Assembly: GCA_036845225.1 (NCBI GenBank)
Contig: DAIUEJ010000004.1
Coordinates: 1 to 64,000 of the forward strand
DNA: 64,000 bases
Direction of reading: 5' to 3'
DNA from: FEN-680 sp036845225
GTDB taxonomy: Bacteria; Actinomycetota; Geothermincolia; Fen-727; Anoxymicrobiaceae
Part shown: one piece after another, positions 34,798-42,627 of the stretch
Layout: every line of letters starts with the position of its first letter
Position numbering within the stretch: the first letter of the stretch is position 1
Program-made: the position numbers and the translations under genes
The notes under the pieces: generated by a model
Database searches by the model: none
What the model saw: the letters and a program-made list of their open reading frames with translations, nothing else
Told to the model about the DNA's origin: nothing

Positions 34798-36021
34798 TCA
34801 GTCCCTCCTCTCGAATATGTTGAGCGCGCAGAAGGTGCCGGTCCCGCCGTGGGAGTCCATGCCCCCGCGCTTCGAGTTGAGCTCCACCTGGCGCCCGGGG
34901 TCGGCCTCCTGCCGCAACTGGCGAAGCACCTCGACGCCCTGGGCAACGCCCGTCGCGCCTACCGGATGCCCGAAGCCCATCAGGCCTCCGGAGGTGTTCG
35001 TCGGAAGCTCGCCGCCCACGTTGAAGACGCCCTTCTCCATGAGCTTCCCGCTCTCGCCTTCCTTGCAGAACCCGAGGTCCTCGTAGGATACGAGCTCCGC
35101 TCCGGAGTACGCGTCGTGGACCTCGAAGCAGTCGAAGTCCTCGAGCGGGTTCTTGATTCCGGCCATGGGATAAGCCTGCTCAGCCGCCGTACGCTTACCG
35201 CGGAAGTGCGTGACCCCCGGGTAGGGGTGAGGCCGGTCCGCCATCCTCATGAAGTCCGTCCCGCATCCGGTGCCGGTCAGCTCGATCGTCGGCTTCTTCT
35301 CCCACGTCGAGCAATTCTTCTTTGCCCAATCCTCGGTTGCGAAGATGAGGGATGCCGCGCCGTCAGAGAGGAGGCTGCAGTCCAGTTTCTTGTACGGATA
35401 GGTGATCATCTTTGATTTCAGGACGTCATCTATCGTGATGTCCATCGGGTAGTGCGACTTCGGGTTGTACATGGCGTTGCGGTGGTTCTTGACGCTTACC
35501 ATCGCGAACTGCTCTTCCTTGGTGCCGTACTGTTCCATGTGGGTGACCATCATGATCGCGTAGTAAGCGATGTAGAATCCGGCGACCTGCACTTCCCAGT
35601 CGGTGTCCGACGCGAGCGCGATGAACTGCTGCGCCACGTCCGAGGGGACCTGGCGGCCCATGTTCTCCGAGCCGAAGACGACCATTGAGTCACAGAGGCC
35701 TGACATTATGTACGCGTAGGCGTTTCGGATAGCGAGGCCTCCGGTGCCTCCGCCGCCTTCCACGCGGACATTAGGCTTGGGGCACATCCCTATGTTGTCG
35801 TGAAATATTGCCCCGGCCTTCAGTTGCTTGTCGAAGTGGTCGCTGAAATAGCTGGTGGTGCTGTGCTCGATGTCCTGGACCTTGGTGCCCGAGTCTTCGA
35901 GTGCCTCCAGTACCGCTTCGTTGATCCAGTCGCGCATGCTTCCGTCTTCCCGTTCCGCGGCAAATTTGGAGATGCCGCCACCGAGGACGAATACCCTGCG
36001 TTTCTTGTCGAGAATCTCCAT
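34798..36021 (-). CDS. Thiolase-fold protein lacking the nucleophilic Cys (lipid-transfer/Ltp2-like)
   Basis: 407 residues with thiolase superfamily layout: an N-terminal core, VHDAYSGAELVSYEDLGFC, GFGHPVGATG with the conserved His, and a C-terminal Gly-rich GGMDSHGGTGTF. At the position of the thiolase nucleophile, normally a Cys in CASG, the sequence is VRVEGGGGTGGLAIRNA (~85-100), without Cys. Loss of the Cys together with a coupled DUF35 partner is the pattern of the retro-aldolases that shorten steroid side chains, so an aldolase role is more likely than Claisen thiolysis. The start is ATG 36021 with GGAGG. Confidence 0.82.
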   Translation of the reverse strand: MEILDKKRRVFVLGGGISKFAAEREDGSMRDWINEAVLEALEDSGTKVQDIEHSTTSYFSDHFDKQLKAGAIFHDNIGMCPKPNVRVEGGGGTGGLAIRNAYAYIMSGLCDSMVVFGSENMGRQVPSDVAQQFIALASDTDWEVQVAGFYIAYYAIMMVTHMEQYGTKEEQFAMVSVKNHRNAMYNPKSHYPMDITIDDVLKSKMITYPYKKLDCSLLSDGAASLIFATEDWAKKNCSTWEKKPTIELTGTGCGTDFMRMADRPHPYPGVTHFRGKRTAAEQAYPMAGIKNPLEDFDCFEVHDAYSGAELVSYEDLGFCKEGESGKLMEKGVFNVGGELPTNTSGGLMGFGHPVGATGVAQGVEVLRQLRQEADPGRQVELNSKRGGMDSHGGTGTFCALNIFERRD

Positions 36022-36211
36022 ATCCTCCCTTCCTTCCTTTCTCTCCTCGTGCGCCGATAGGGGTCGAAAAATTGAGTCCGTAAGCCGCGCGGGAAGCGCG
36101 GTCTCAGGGCAAAGACGCCTTAGTATATCAAAAACAAGCAGTCAAAACCGCTGGTCCAATTCCGCTGGCTGCTTGCTCTGCAAACAGGGTGGCCTTCCGG
36201 GCGCGGCCCGC
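36022..36211. other. 190-bp intergenic region with a GC hairpin, no gene
   Basis: It contains CCGCGC-GGGAA-GCGCGG near 36087-36103 and, on the minus strand, AT-rich sequence that could hold the promoter of the thiolase-like operon. I compared it by eye with c-di-GMP, TPP and fluoride riboswitch cores and found no match. Confidence 0.3.
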
Positions 36212-36706
36212 TCAGGGGAGGGATTTCTCGAGGCCGGGGTCGTACTTCACGAGCAGCAGCCGCACCTTCTGTCGCGCCGCGTCGACGGCCTGCTGGTTGT
36301 TCGCATATGCCGCCTCCGCCTCGGCACCGGACTTCGCCTGGATCGTCGATTCCAGCTGGAACTCGCGCTGTCGCAGGTAGTCTTCCATAGAGGCCTGTGC
36401 CGCCGTGAGGGTGGGGTTATCCGGCTTGCGCTGCGAGGTCACCTGACTGATCAGGTCCAGGACCTTCGATGTCTGGCCTACCAGGGTGTCAAGGCCCTGC
36501 TGCACGGGAAGTGCGCCCGACTTCATCGAGGCGATGACGCCACGCGCCTCCTGGTCCAGGGACCTGTCCGCCGCGAGCGCGTCGGTTATCGCTTCGCGCA
36601 CCGCGAAGTTAGTGCTGGTACGGGTGTTGCCGCCACCACCGGAGCCGCACCCCGTGAGCGCGACCGCAACCAGGACCGCCAGGGGGAACAGTACTGCCTT
36701 TCTCAT
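36212..36706 (-). CDS. Small lipoprotein of unknown function
   Basis: 164 residues from ATG 36706. The signal MRKAVLFPLAVLVAVALTGCGSGGGG has a clear LTGC lipobox, so the mature protein should be lipid-anchored. The remainder is helical and Gln/Ala/Lys-rich (AQASMEDYLRQREFQLEST, AEAAYANNQQAVDAARQK), which suggests coiled coil. The family is not recognised. A TATAAT on the minus strand at 36718-36713 would start transcription at or next to the ATG, giving a leaderless message. It is divergent from the M28 peptidase with only 22 bp between start codons. Confidence 0.8.
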   Translation of the reverse strand: MRKAVLFPLAVLVAVALTGCGSGGGGNTRTSTNFAVREAITDALAADRSLDQEARGVIASMKSGALPVQQGLDTLVGQTSKVLDLISQVTSQRKPDNPTLTAAQASMEDYLRQREFQLESTIQAKSGAEAEAAYANNQQAVDAARQKVRLLLVKYDPGLEKSLP

Positions 36707-36712
36707 GCGTGG

Positions 36713-36719
36713 ATTATAC
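36713..36719. promoter_or_regulatory. Overlapping divergent -10 elements, possible leaderless promoters
   Basis: ATTATACA reads TATAAT on the minus strand (36718-36713) and TATACA on the plus strand (36714-36719). The start codons lie 7 bp left (36706) and 10 bp right (36729), so either transcript would have almost no 5' leader. No clear -35 boxes are seen. Confidence 0.35.
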
Positions 36720-36728
36720 AATGGGACG

Positions 36729-37973
36729 ATGCACGAGCACTTTGACGCACAGAGGGCCTTTGGCCACATAGCGGAGCTGTCAGACATGCGGCGCCTCGCC
36801 GGCACGCAAGGTGAAGCAGGCGCTCAGGATTACATCCGTGGCATCGGCCGCGACATCGGCTTGGAGATCGAGAGCGAGGAGTTCGCGTACAACGAGCTCC
36901 CGCTGAAGTTAGCGCTGCCCGCCATGTGCCTCATCATCGGCGCGATAAGCGTCATGGGGTCCCTCGCCTACTTCTGGGGGACGTCGCTGGTCATCATCCC
37001 CGGAGTGGCGCTCCTCGCGGTGGTCTACCTCGGCTTCAAGTGGTCGAGCACCTTCGAGAAGTTCGCCTCGAAAGGGAGCAAGCACTCCTGCAACCTCATC
37101 GGGCGCATCCCGGGGGCCGAGGCCCGTGGCGAGGTCCTGCTGTCGGCGCATTACGACTCCAAGAGCCAGCTGATGCCGGTCATACTCCGCGCCTCGTTCT
37201 TCATACTGGGCTTCGCCGTCGCGATCATGTTCGGCATCACGCTCGTGGTCGTGGGCATCCTGGCCGCCGCCGGCCACGATTACCTGGGCAGCCACGCCGG
37301 GTTCTATGTCTCCCTCGTCCCGCCGGCGCTCATGCTGGGGCTCGTCTTGAACGTGACCGGGAACAGGTCGCCCGGCGCGCTCGACGACGCTTCGGGGGTT
37401 GCCGTGATACTGGAGGTGGCGCGGGTGCTCGCGGACATGCCGCCCCGGAACTACGACGTCGTCATCGCCGCGTTCGGCTGCGAGGAAGTCGGGCTCTGCG
37501 GGTCCATCAGCTACCTCCTCGCTCACCAGGAAGAGCTCCGGCGCCGCCCGTTCTTCATGATCAACTTCGACATGCCGTTCTCGAGCTCGGGCAACCTCAT
37601 GCTGAACACCGGCTTCGAGTTCCCGCCGGTGCGGACGAGCAGGAAGCTGAACGAGATCACACGCAAGGTCGGCAAGGCCATGGGGGTGAAGGTGAGCGGG
37701 GGCTACCTGCCGGTGGGCGCCGGCGCCGACCACATGCCCTGGGTCAAGCACGGCTTCGAGGCGACCGGGCTGATCTCCGCGTCGGCAAACATCCACAGCT
37801 CTCGCGATTCACTGGAGAAGGTCAACAGGGAAGGCCTGCGAAGGGCCGGGGAGGCAACGCTCGCGATATTGAAGGAGCTCGATCAGGACGCCTCGTGCTG
37901 GTCGAAGAACCCCGGACCCGAGTCGTCGGTCGGAGCCGGCGGGGGGACTGACACGCCCGGCGACACCGCATGA
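36729..37973 (+). CDS. M28-family metallopeptidase with transmembrane segments
   Basis: 414 residues from ATG 36729; the longer frame to 36486 is antisense to the lipoprotein. Metal-site motifs are LLSAHYDSKSQ (His, Asp), GALDDASGVAVI (Asp), FGCEEVGLCGS (Glu pair) and a C-terminal NIHSSRDS (His). Hydrophobic segments occur before the domain (~60-105) and, unusually, between the HYDS and DDASG motifs (~155-215), so a membrane hairpin is inserted within the catalytic fold. A relative with the same design lies at 42627. The last 91 bp overlap the opposing flavoprotein gene. Confidence 0.82.
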   Translation: MHEHFDAQRAFGHIAELSDMRRLAGTQGEAGAQDYIRGIGRDIGLEIESEEFAYNELPLKLALPAMCLIIGAISVMGSLAYFWGTSLVIIPGVALLAVVYLGFKWSSTFEKFASKGSKHSCNLIGRIPGAEARGEVLLSAHYDSKSQLMPVILRASFFILGFAVAIMFGITLVVVGILAAAGHDYLGSHAGFYVSLVPPALMLGLVLNVTGNRSPGALDDASGVAVILEVARVLADMPPRNYDVVIAAFGCEEVGLCGSISYLLAHQEELRRRPFFMINFDMPFSSSGNLMLNTGFEFPPVRTSRKLNEITRKVGKAMGVKVSGGYLPVGAGADHMPWVKHGFEATGLISASANIHSSRDSLEKVNREGLRRAGEATLAILKELDQDASCWSKNPGPESSVGAGGGTDTPGDTA

Positions 37974-40846
37974 TCGCGCCCGGCGCGGGAGTCGAGGTAC
38001 CGCGCGATCCCGAGGGCTGCCTGCCGCCCTTCGGCGCACGCCTTGACGACCAGCCGCCCGCCACTGACGATGTCCCCTCCCGCGAAGACACCCGGCCTGG
38101 AGGTCATCATGTTCTCATCGACCAGGACCAGGCCCTTTTCGCTCATCTTGAGGTGGCTGGCCAGGTAACCGGCGAGGGCCGGGTCCACCTCCCGTGCGGG
38201 AGCCATGATGACGGTGCCGACCGCCAGGACGCTGGGGACTGACTCTTTGTCCAGCTCGTCGGGCGAACCGATGTTGGGGTGAGTCCGCAGGGCGTCGACC
38301 CTGCCTTCGCCCAGCACCTCGATGATCTTCCTGTCCCAGGCGACCTCGACCCCCGCCGCGGTGGCGTAGGTCAGGCGCTCGGGGACGCAGTCCAGGTCGT
38401 CGGGCTTGCAGGTGGTGACCAGGAAGACCTTCTCGGCGCCCATCTCGAGCGCGAGCATCGCGGTGTCGACCGCGAGGTTGCTCTCACCGACGACCGCGAC
38501 CCTCGGGGTCAGCTCCCGCTTGACCTTTCTCCGGGCCGCGCCCAGGAACGAGAGCGCGTCGATGACTCCCGGGAGGTCCGCGCCCCGCACGGAGGGCATC
38601 GCCAGCGACTGCAGGCCCATGCCCAGGAACACCGACCTGAAGCCCTCGCGGAGCAGGGACTCGAAGTTGATGTCCTCCCCGAAGACGGTGTTCCCCCGGA
38701 ACTCGACCCCCGCCATGAGGGAGCCTTCGATCTCGCGCTCGAGGACCTGGCGGTTGAGCCTCGAGTCCGTCATGTAGTGTGCCGGCAGGCCGCCCGCCTC
38801 GATCCCCTGCTCGAACACCTCCACGTTGAACCCGAGGAGCGAGAGGTAGTACGCGCACGAGATGCCCGCCGGGCCCGAGCCGATGACGGCGACCCTCTCG
38901 CGCCTGGTCTCGCGGAACGGCTCCGGCCAGCCCTCGGTGGCCTGGGCGACTCCACATACGAACTCCTCGAGCTGGGCGATCTTCACCGGCTCATCGAGGC
39001 GAGCCCTCAGGCACGCGGCTTCGCAGAGGCTCCCCGACGGGCACACCAGTCCGCAGACCTCTCCCATGGGGTTCATCTCCCGAATCAAGCTCGCGGCGCC
39101 GGTCATGTCCGTCGAGGAGATGCGGCGTATCACGTTCGGGAGGTCGATGGAAGCCGGGCAGGCTTCCACGCAGGGAGCGTCCAGGCACCTCAGGCAGCGG
39201 TGCGACTCGAGCACGGCCGATATTGAGTCCACTACTCCCTGGCTCGAGATCTGAGGCCGGACCGGTACGGTCTCGAGCACGTAGCTCTCTCTTTTCTGGA
39301 GGAACCGTGGCGCTCGCAGGGACAGGTATTTCATAGCCGTCGTTGCCGCGTGGACGCCCGAGGCGGCCGCCTGCGCGACCCCGCGCCCGTAGAACGTAGC
39401 CTCTCCGGCGAGGAAAAGGCCCCGCAGTTCGGTGACTGCTCCCGGCAGGCTGGCCGGGGCGAGGACGCCTGACGGATGGGCCGCGGAGAGAGCCCCGTGG
39501 TCTCTCGAGAGAAACCGCTCGAAGGCGGCCGGGCTGGAGATCCTCCACACCACCGGCCGGGCCGCTATTTCAGGCAGGATGGGCAGGAGACGCTCGAGGA
39601 CGCGTGCCGCCTCCTGCTGTTTGATCTCCTCGTATTCCTCGGTGCCGTACACCGGGTCGCCCGGGAAGGGCCAGGCGGCGGGGTCGGTCACCGCGTAGAC
39701 GGTCATGGAGTGGTAGCCCTCGGGGGAGAGGTAAGGGTCGAACATCGAAGGTATGCTGACCGAGATGAACTGTCCGGGCTCGCGTTCCGGGTCGTCGATG
39801 AGCACAGTATTGGGGTTGAAGCCTTCGGGGACCGCGTCCTCCGGGACCCCCAGGTAGATGGCGAAGACGGACGGCCCCGGGATGAGAGAATCAAGCCACT
39901 CGAGCGTCTGGGGCCGCAGGTGCTGGGAAAGCACCAGGTTCTCGTAGAGGTCGCGCGCCGATGTGTTAGAGACCACCGCGTCCGCCGAGATGCGCCGCCC
40001 GCCCGCCGTCTCGACCCCGACCGCGCGGCCTCCCTCCACGAGCACCCGCTCGACCGCGACCCGATACTCCACACGGCCGCCCCTCTCTATGATGCTCTTC
40101 TCGAGCCTGTTGGGGATCTGCTGGGCGGACCCGATGGCGTGATGGGTGCCGCCGATGTGACGGTCGAGGACCGCCAGCGCGGCGTTCGGCGCCGAGAGGT
40201 CCGCCATCGAGTACCCGGTGTTGTAGGTGAGGTCCGCGTCGAAGAAGTTCCGGGCGAGCGGGTCGTCGGTGTAACGGGTGAAGATGCGCTCGGCGCTGGT
40301 GCGGACGTACTTCGACAGCCTGACGACGCTCATCGGGTGCCTGAGGTACAGCCCCGCTTTCTGCAGGGACGATTCGTCGCTGGAGGGCCGCGGCGACCCG
40401 GAGCAGTCCAGGAGCGCCTGGTAGACCTGCTCCAGCTCGCGCATGAACGACAGCAGGCTGCCGACCTGCTGGGGGAACAGGGCGCCCAGCTCCGCCGTGA
40501 ACGCGTGACGGTCGCGGTGGAACTCGATGCGGGAATCGCCGAAGTACATCGCGTACGCGCTGTCGCGCGGGATGAGGTCCACCTGCTGGCCGAGGAAATC
40601 GAACAGCGTCCGCTGGATGTGGAACCCGACTTCGCCGAATCCCTGCAGGATGGAAGCCGCGGCGTCGAATGTGAAGTCGCCCTCGCGGAAAGACGTGCAG
40701 CAGCCGCCGGGCAGGTTCGCACGGTCGAGCACGAGCACGTCCAGCCCCTCGTGAGCTAGCACCGACGCGGCCGCGAGCCCACCGATCCCCGCTCCGATGA
40801 CGATTACCTCGTATCTGTCTTTCAGAATTGGCTCTGGTGCTACCAA
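37883..40846 (-). CDS. Fusion of phytoene-desaturase-like and GltD-like (Fe-S/NADPH) flavoproteins
   Basis: 987 residues. Residues ~10-505 are a CrtI/RetSat-type FAD oxidoreductase (YEVIVIGAGIGGLAAASVLAHEG; C-terminal LFLAGEATFYGRGVAQAAASG). Residues ~540-960 resemble the glutamate synthase small subunit and related NADPH:acceptor modules, with an N-terminal cluster domain (CLRCLDAPCVEACP; CGLVCPSGSLCEAAC) and a second FAD site (RVAVIGSGPAGISCAYYLSLLG) ending VFAGGDIVSGG. The fusion suggests a self-sufficient enzyme in which NAD(P)H or ferredoxin electrons reach the first flavin, perhaps to saturate a polyene. Its 3' end overlaps the M28 gene. Confidence 0.85.
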   Translation of the reverse strand: MVAPEPILKDRYEVIVIGAGIGGLAAASVLAHEGLDVLVLDRANLPGGCCTSFREGDFTFDAAASILQGFGEVGFHIQRTLFDFLGQQVDLIPRDSAYAMYFGDSRIEFHRDRHAFTAELGALFPQQVGSLLSFMRELEQVYQALLDCSGSPRPSSDESSLQKAGLYLRHPMSVVRLSKYVRTSAERIFTRYTDDPLARNFFDADLTYNTGYSMADLSAPNAALAVLDRHIGGTHHAIGSAQQIPNRLEKSIIERGGRVEYRVAVERVLVEGGRAVGVETAGGRRISADAVVSNTSARDLYENLVLSQHLRPQTLEWLDSLIPGPSVFAIYLGVPEDAVPEGFNPNTVLIDDPEREPGQFISVSIPSMFDPYLSPEGYHSMTVYAVTDPAAWPFPGDPVYGTEEYEEIKQQEAARVLERLLPILPEIAARPVVWRISSPAAFERFLSRDHGALSAAHPSGVLAPASLPGAVTELRGLFLAGEATFYGRGVAQAAASGVHAATTAMKYLSLRAPRFLQKRESYVLETVPVRPQISSQGVVDSISAVLESHRCLRCLDAPCVEACPASIDLPNVIRRISSTDMTGAASLIREMNPMGEVCGLVCPSGSLCEAACLRARLDEPVKIAQLEEFVCGVAQATEGWPEPFRETRRERVAVIGSGPAGISCAYYLSLLGFNVEVFEQGIEAGGLPAHYMTDSRLNRQVLEREIEGSLMAGVEFRGNTVFGEDINFESLLREGFRSVFLGMGLQSLAMPSVRGADLPGVIDALSFLGAARRKVKRELTPRVAVVGESNLAVDTAMLALEMGAEKVFLVTTCKPDDLDCVPERLTYATAAGVEVAWDRKIIEVLGEGRVDALRTHPNIGSPDELDKESVPSVLAVGTVIMAPAREVDPALAGYLASHLKMSEKGLVLVDENMMTSRPGVFAGGDIVSGGRLVVKACAEGRQAALGIARYLDSRAGRDHAVSPGVSVPPPAPTDDSGPGFFDQHEAS

Positions 40847-40988
40847 GCAATGTCCTGAGGTTGGCGGCTCTTATTACCAGGCGGAGCGGAAACGTTGAGC
40901 GCGAGTCCGCAGAGCAATAACAAAGCAATGATACTCAAGTGCCCGGGGCATGGCAATTTGGAATAGTAACAACTATATATAATATATA

Positions 40989-41016
40989 TTGACAAATAGA
41001 GCATTATGACTATATT
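40989..41016 (+). promoter_or_regulatory. Promoter of the VapB-like antitoxin gene in an AT-rich island
   Basis: TTGACA (40989-40994), 16-bp spacer, TATATT (41011-41016), 12 bp before the ATG at 41029. The surrounding ~80 bp are extremely AT-rich, with TA-repeat palindromes that could serve as antitoxin operators. This composition contrasts sharply with the rest of the window. Confidence 0.65.
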
Positions 41017-41028
41017 AATTATATAGTA

Positions 41029-41247
41029 ATGAAAGAGAACGAAGCCTACGCCAAGCGAGAACCGAAGAGGCAGGCGAACTTCCTGCTGCCGGAGCCGCTC
41101 CTCGCGGAGCTGCGAAGCCTGGTGCCGTCGAAGATGCGCAGCCAGGTGGTTGCGACCGCCCTCGAGCGGGAGCTCGCGAGGATAAAGGCGCAGCAGGCGC
41201 TCTCTGATTACTTCGGGGCATGGAAGCCGGCTGCGGGGAAGGCTTAG
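41029..41247 (+). CDS. Putative antitoxin, small ribbon-helix-helix-like protein
   Basis: 72 residues. EPKRQANFLLPEPLLAELRSLVPSKMRSQVVATALERELARIKAQQAL fits a short beta strand plus two helices, as in ribbon-helix-helix antitoxins, and the C-terminal tail (LSDYFGAWKP) is a likely toxin-binding segment. It has a strong promoter in an AT-rich island just upstream and is followed by a PIN-domain frame, the usual antitoxin-toxin order. The assignment is by context and fold-like pattern, not by a recognised family name. Confidence 0.65.
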   Translation: MKENEAYAKREPKRQANFLLPEPLLAELRSLVPSKMRSQVVATALERELARIKAQQALSDYFGAWKPAAGKA

Positions 41248-41269
41248 CTGCGGCGCGGAGGAGATTGAG

Positions 41270-41650
41270 ACGAGAGACATCCTGGTCGAGAGCGAGATAC
41301 TCATCGATTTCCTCAAAGGAATCCAAGGCGCGCGCGCAGTCCTCGAAAGAGCCGCCGATGAAGGGGTGATCCGCCTCAGCGCGGTCACCGCGGCGCAGGT
41401 CATGGCGAGGGCGTCCATGAAGAACAGGGACACCGCGACGAAGCTGCTCGAGTCGTTCAACATCGTGCCCGTAGACAAGGAGGTGGCCTCACGTGCCGGA
41501 CTTTTCCTCTCTGATGGCCGTCGAGATAAGTTTGACCTCTGTGATTGTCTTGTTGCTGCTACTTGCGAACAACTGGCATCGGTACTTGTGACCAGGGACC
41601 GCTCCAGGTACCCCTCGGGCTCTTTCGAGGTCCTGCTCGCGGACTACTGA
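41270..41650 (+). CDS. VapC-like PIN-domain toxin, apparently degenerate (ACG at start site, active-site Glu replaced)
   Basis: The frame reads RDILVESEILIDFLKGIQGARAV... and ends LLADY at 41650, a PIN domain of normal VapC length (~126 residues). A GGAGG at 41257-41261 is correctly spaced for codon 41270, but that codon is ACG. The first in-frame ATG is at 41366, after the first catalytic Asp (ILIDF). The second acidic position, usually T.aE, is Gln in SAVTAAQVM. The later Asp residues (LCDCLVAAT, VTRDRSRY) are present. The toxin is therefore probably untranslated or inactive, unless ACG is used. The alternative is a short 94-residue product from 41366. Confidence 0.65.
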   Translation, partial: TRDILVESEILIDFLKGIQGARAVLERAADEGVIRLSAVTAAQVMARASMKNRDTATKLLESFNIVPVDKEVASRAGLFLSDGRRDKFDLCDCLVAATCEQLASVLVTRDRSRYPSGSFEVLLADY

Positions 41651-41716
41651 GAAAGGCGACGGCATCGACGGCGTCGAGCTCCGGCGGCAAGGACTGCCGC
41701 GTATTTCCTGCTGTTG

Positions 41717-41722
41717 TATAAT
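41717..41722 (+). promoter_or_regulatory. Possible -10 box for the ParA gene
   Basis: TATAAT lies 20 bp upstream of ATG 41743, giving a very short leader. No convincing -35 is seen. Confidence 0.35.
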
Positions 41723-41742
41723 AGCCTCCCTAAAACTCACCG

Positions 41743-42531
41743 ATGAGAGGGATGGATTTGAAGCACCACGTGATCTCGTTCGCCAACCAGAAGGGCGGCG
41801 TCGGCAAGACAACCACCTGCATAAACCTCGCCGGGGCTCTCTCGGAGGCCGGCGTATCCATCCTGCTGGTCGACATGGATTACCAGAGCAACCTCACCCT
41901 CGGGGTCGGCCTCAGTGTCGGCAACGGTGAGAAGGGGACCGGCGACCTCCTGCTGTACCCGGAGGTGTCGTTCCGTGAGATCATCCACACCTCGTCCATC
42001 CCGAACGTGGACATCGCGCCCGCGACCCTCGACCTCTCGAAGGTGGACATCAATATCGACAAGCGCCCGGAGCGCCACAAGATACTCCACGACAAGCTCT
42101 TCGAGGTGAAGGACAACTACGAGTACGTCTTCGTCGACTGCCCGCCCGCGTTCAACCTCCTGACGGTGAACGCGCTCTCGACGTCGGACGGTACCATCAT
42201 CCCGATACAGTGCTACCCGTACTCGCTGGCCGGCCTCAACACCCTGCTCGAGATCATCGACGACATACGCTATGCCTACAACTTCGACCTGGAGATCGCC
42301 GGCATCGTGCCGACCGCCTACGAGACGAACACCAGGCTGGCCGCGGACGTCCTCCGCGAGCTCCACGACCGGTACGGCGGCAAGGTCTACGACACGATCA
42401 TCAAGAAGAGCGTCAAGGTCGCGGAAGGGCCCATCCACCAGAAGTCTATCGTGCAGTACGCGAGTAGCCATCCCGTTGCGAATGCCTACCGGGAGCTTGC
42501 CGCCGAGTTTCTGCGCCGCGAAGCCCGCTGA
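41743..42531 (+). CDS. ParA/Soj-family ATPase
   Basis: 262 residues. The deviant Walker A motif is FANQKGGVGKTTTCINLAGAL, switch I is VDMDYQSNLTLG, and Walker B is EYVFVDCPPAFNLLTVNAL, all characteristic of ParA-type ATPases that position DNA or protein cargo. No ParB gene or parS-like site is adjacent, so this is probably an orphan ParA or MinD-like positioning factor rather than the main chromosome-segregation pair. ATG 41743 lacks a strong SD; ATG 41752 is an alternative. The stop is 8 bp before a dispersed repeat. Confidence 0.88.
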   Translation: MRGMDLKHHVISFANQKGGVGKTTTCINLAGALSEAGVSILLVDMDYQSNLTLGVGLSVGNGEKGTGDLLLYPEVSFREIIHTSSIPNVDIAPATLDLSKVDINIDKRPERHKILHDKLFEVKDNYEYVFVDCPPAFNLLTVNALSTSDGTIIPIQCYPYSLAGLNTLLEIIDDIRYAYNFDLEIAGIVPTAYETNTRLAADVLRELHDRYGGKVYDTIIKKSVKVAEGPIHQKSIVQYASSHPVANAYRELAAEFLRREAR

Positions 42532-42539
42532 ATCCCCGA

Positions 42540-42627
42540 GGGGTCAGGCACCGTCCACCTTTTTGTCCACCCGCATAGCGGTTGGCGAAGGACAAAGTGG
42601 ATAAAAAGGTGGACGGTGCCTGACCCC
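42540..42627. repeat. Palindromic repeat element, paired copies (family 2)
   Basis: The 31-bp arm 42540-42570 begins GGGGTCAGGCACCGTCCACC. An inverted copy at 42597-42627 matches 30 of 31 bases, with 26 bp between. The pair could fold into a long hairpin. The right arm touches the stop codon of the M28 gene. A third copy is at 43878-43908. The pattern is like a REP/MITE family mobilised in trans. Confidence 0.8.

Noticed and set aside
36040..36130. Possible riboswitch upstream of the thiolase-like operon
   Set aside because: A hairpin and a CTGAGA-like string are present, but the rest of the TPP and c-di-GMP cores is missing on either strand.
41743..42531. Chromosome or plasmid partition locus
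   Set aside because: Only ParA is present; no ParB gene or parS-like repeats were seen nearby.
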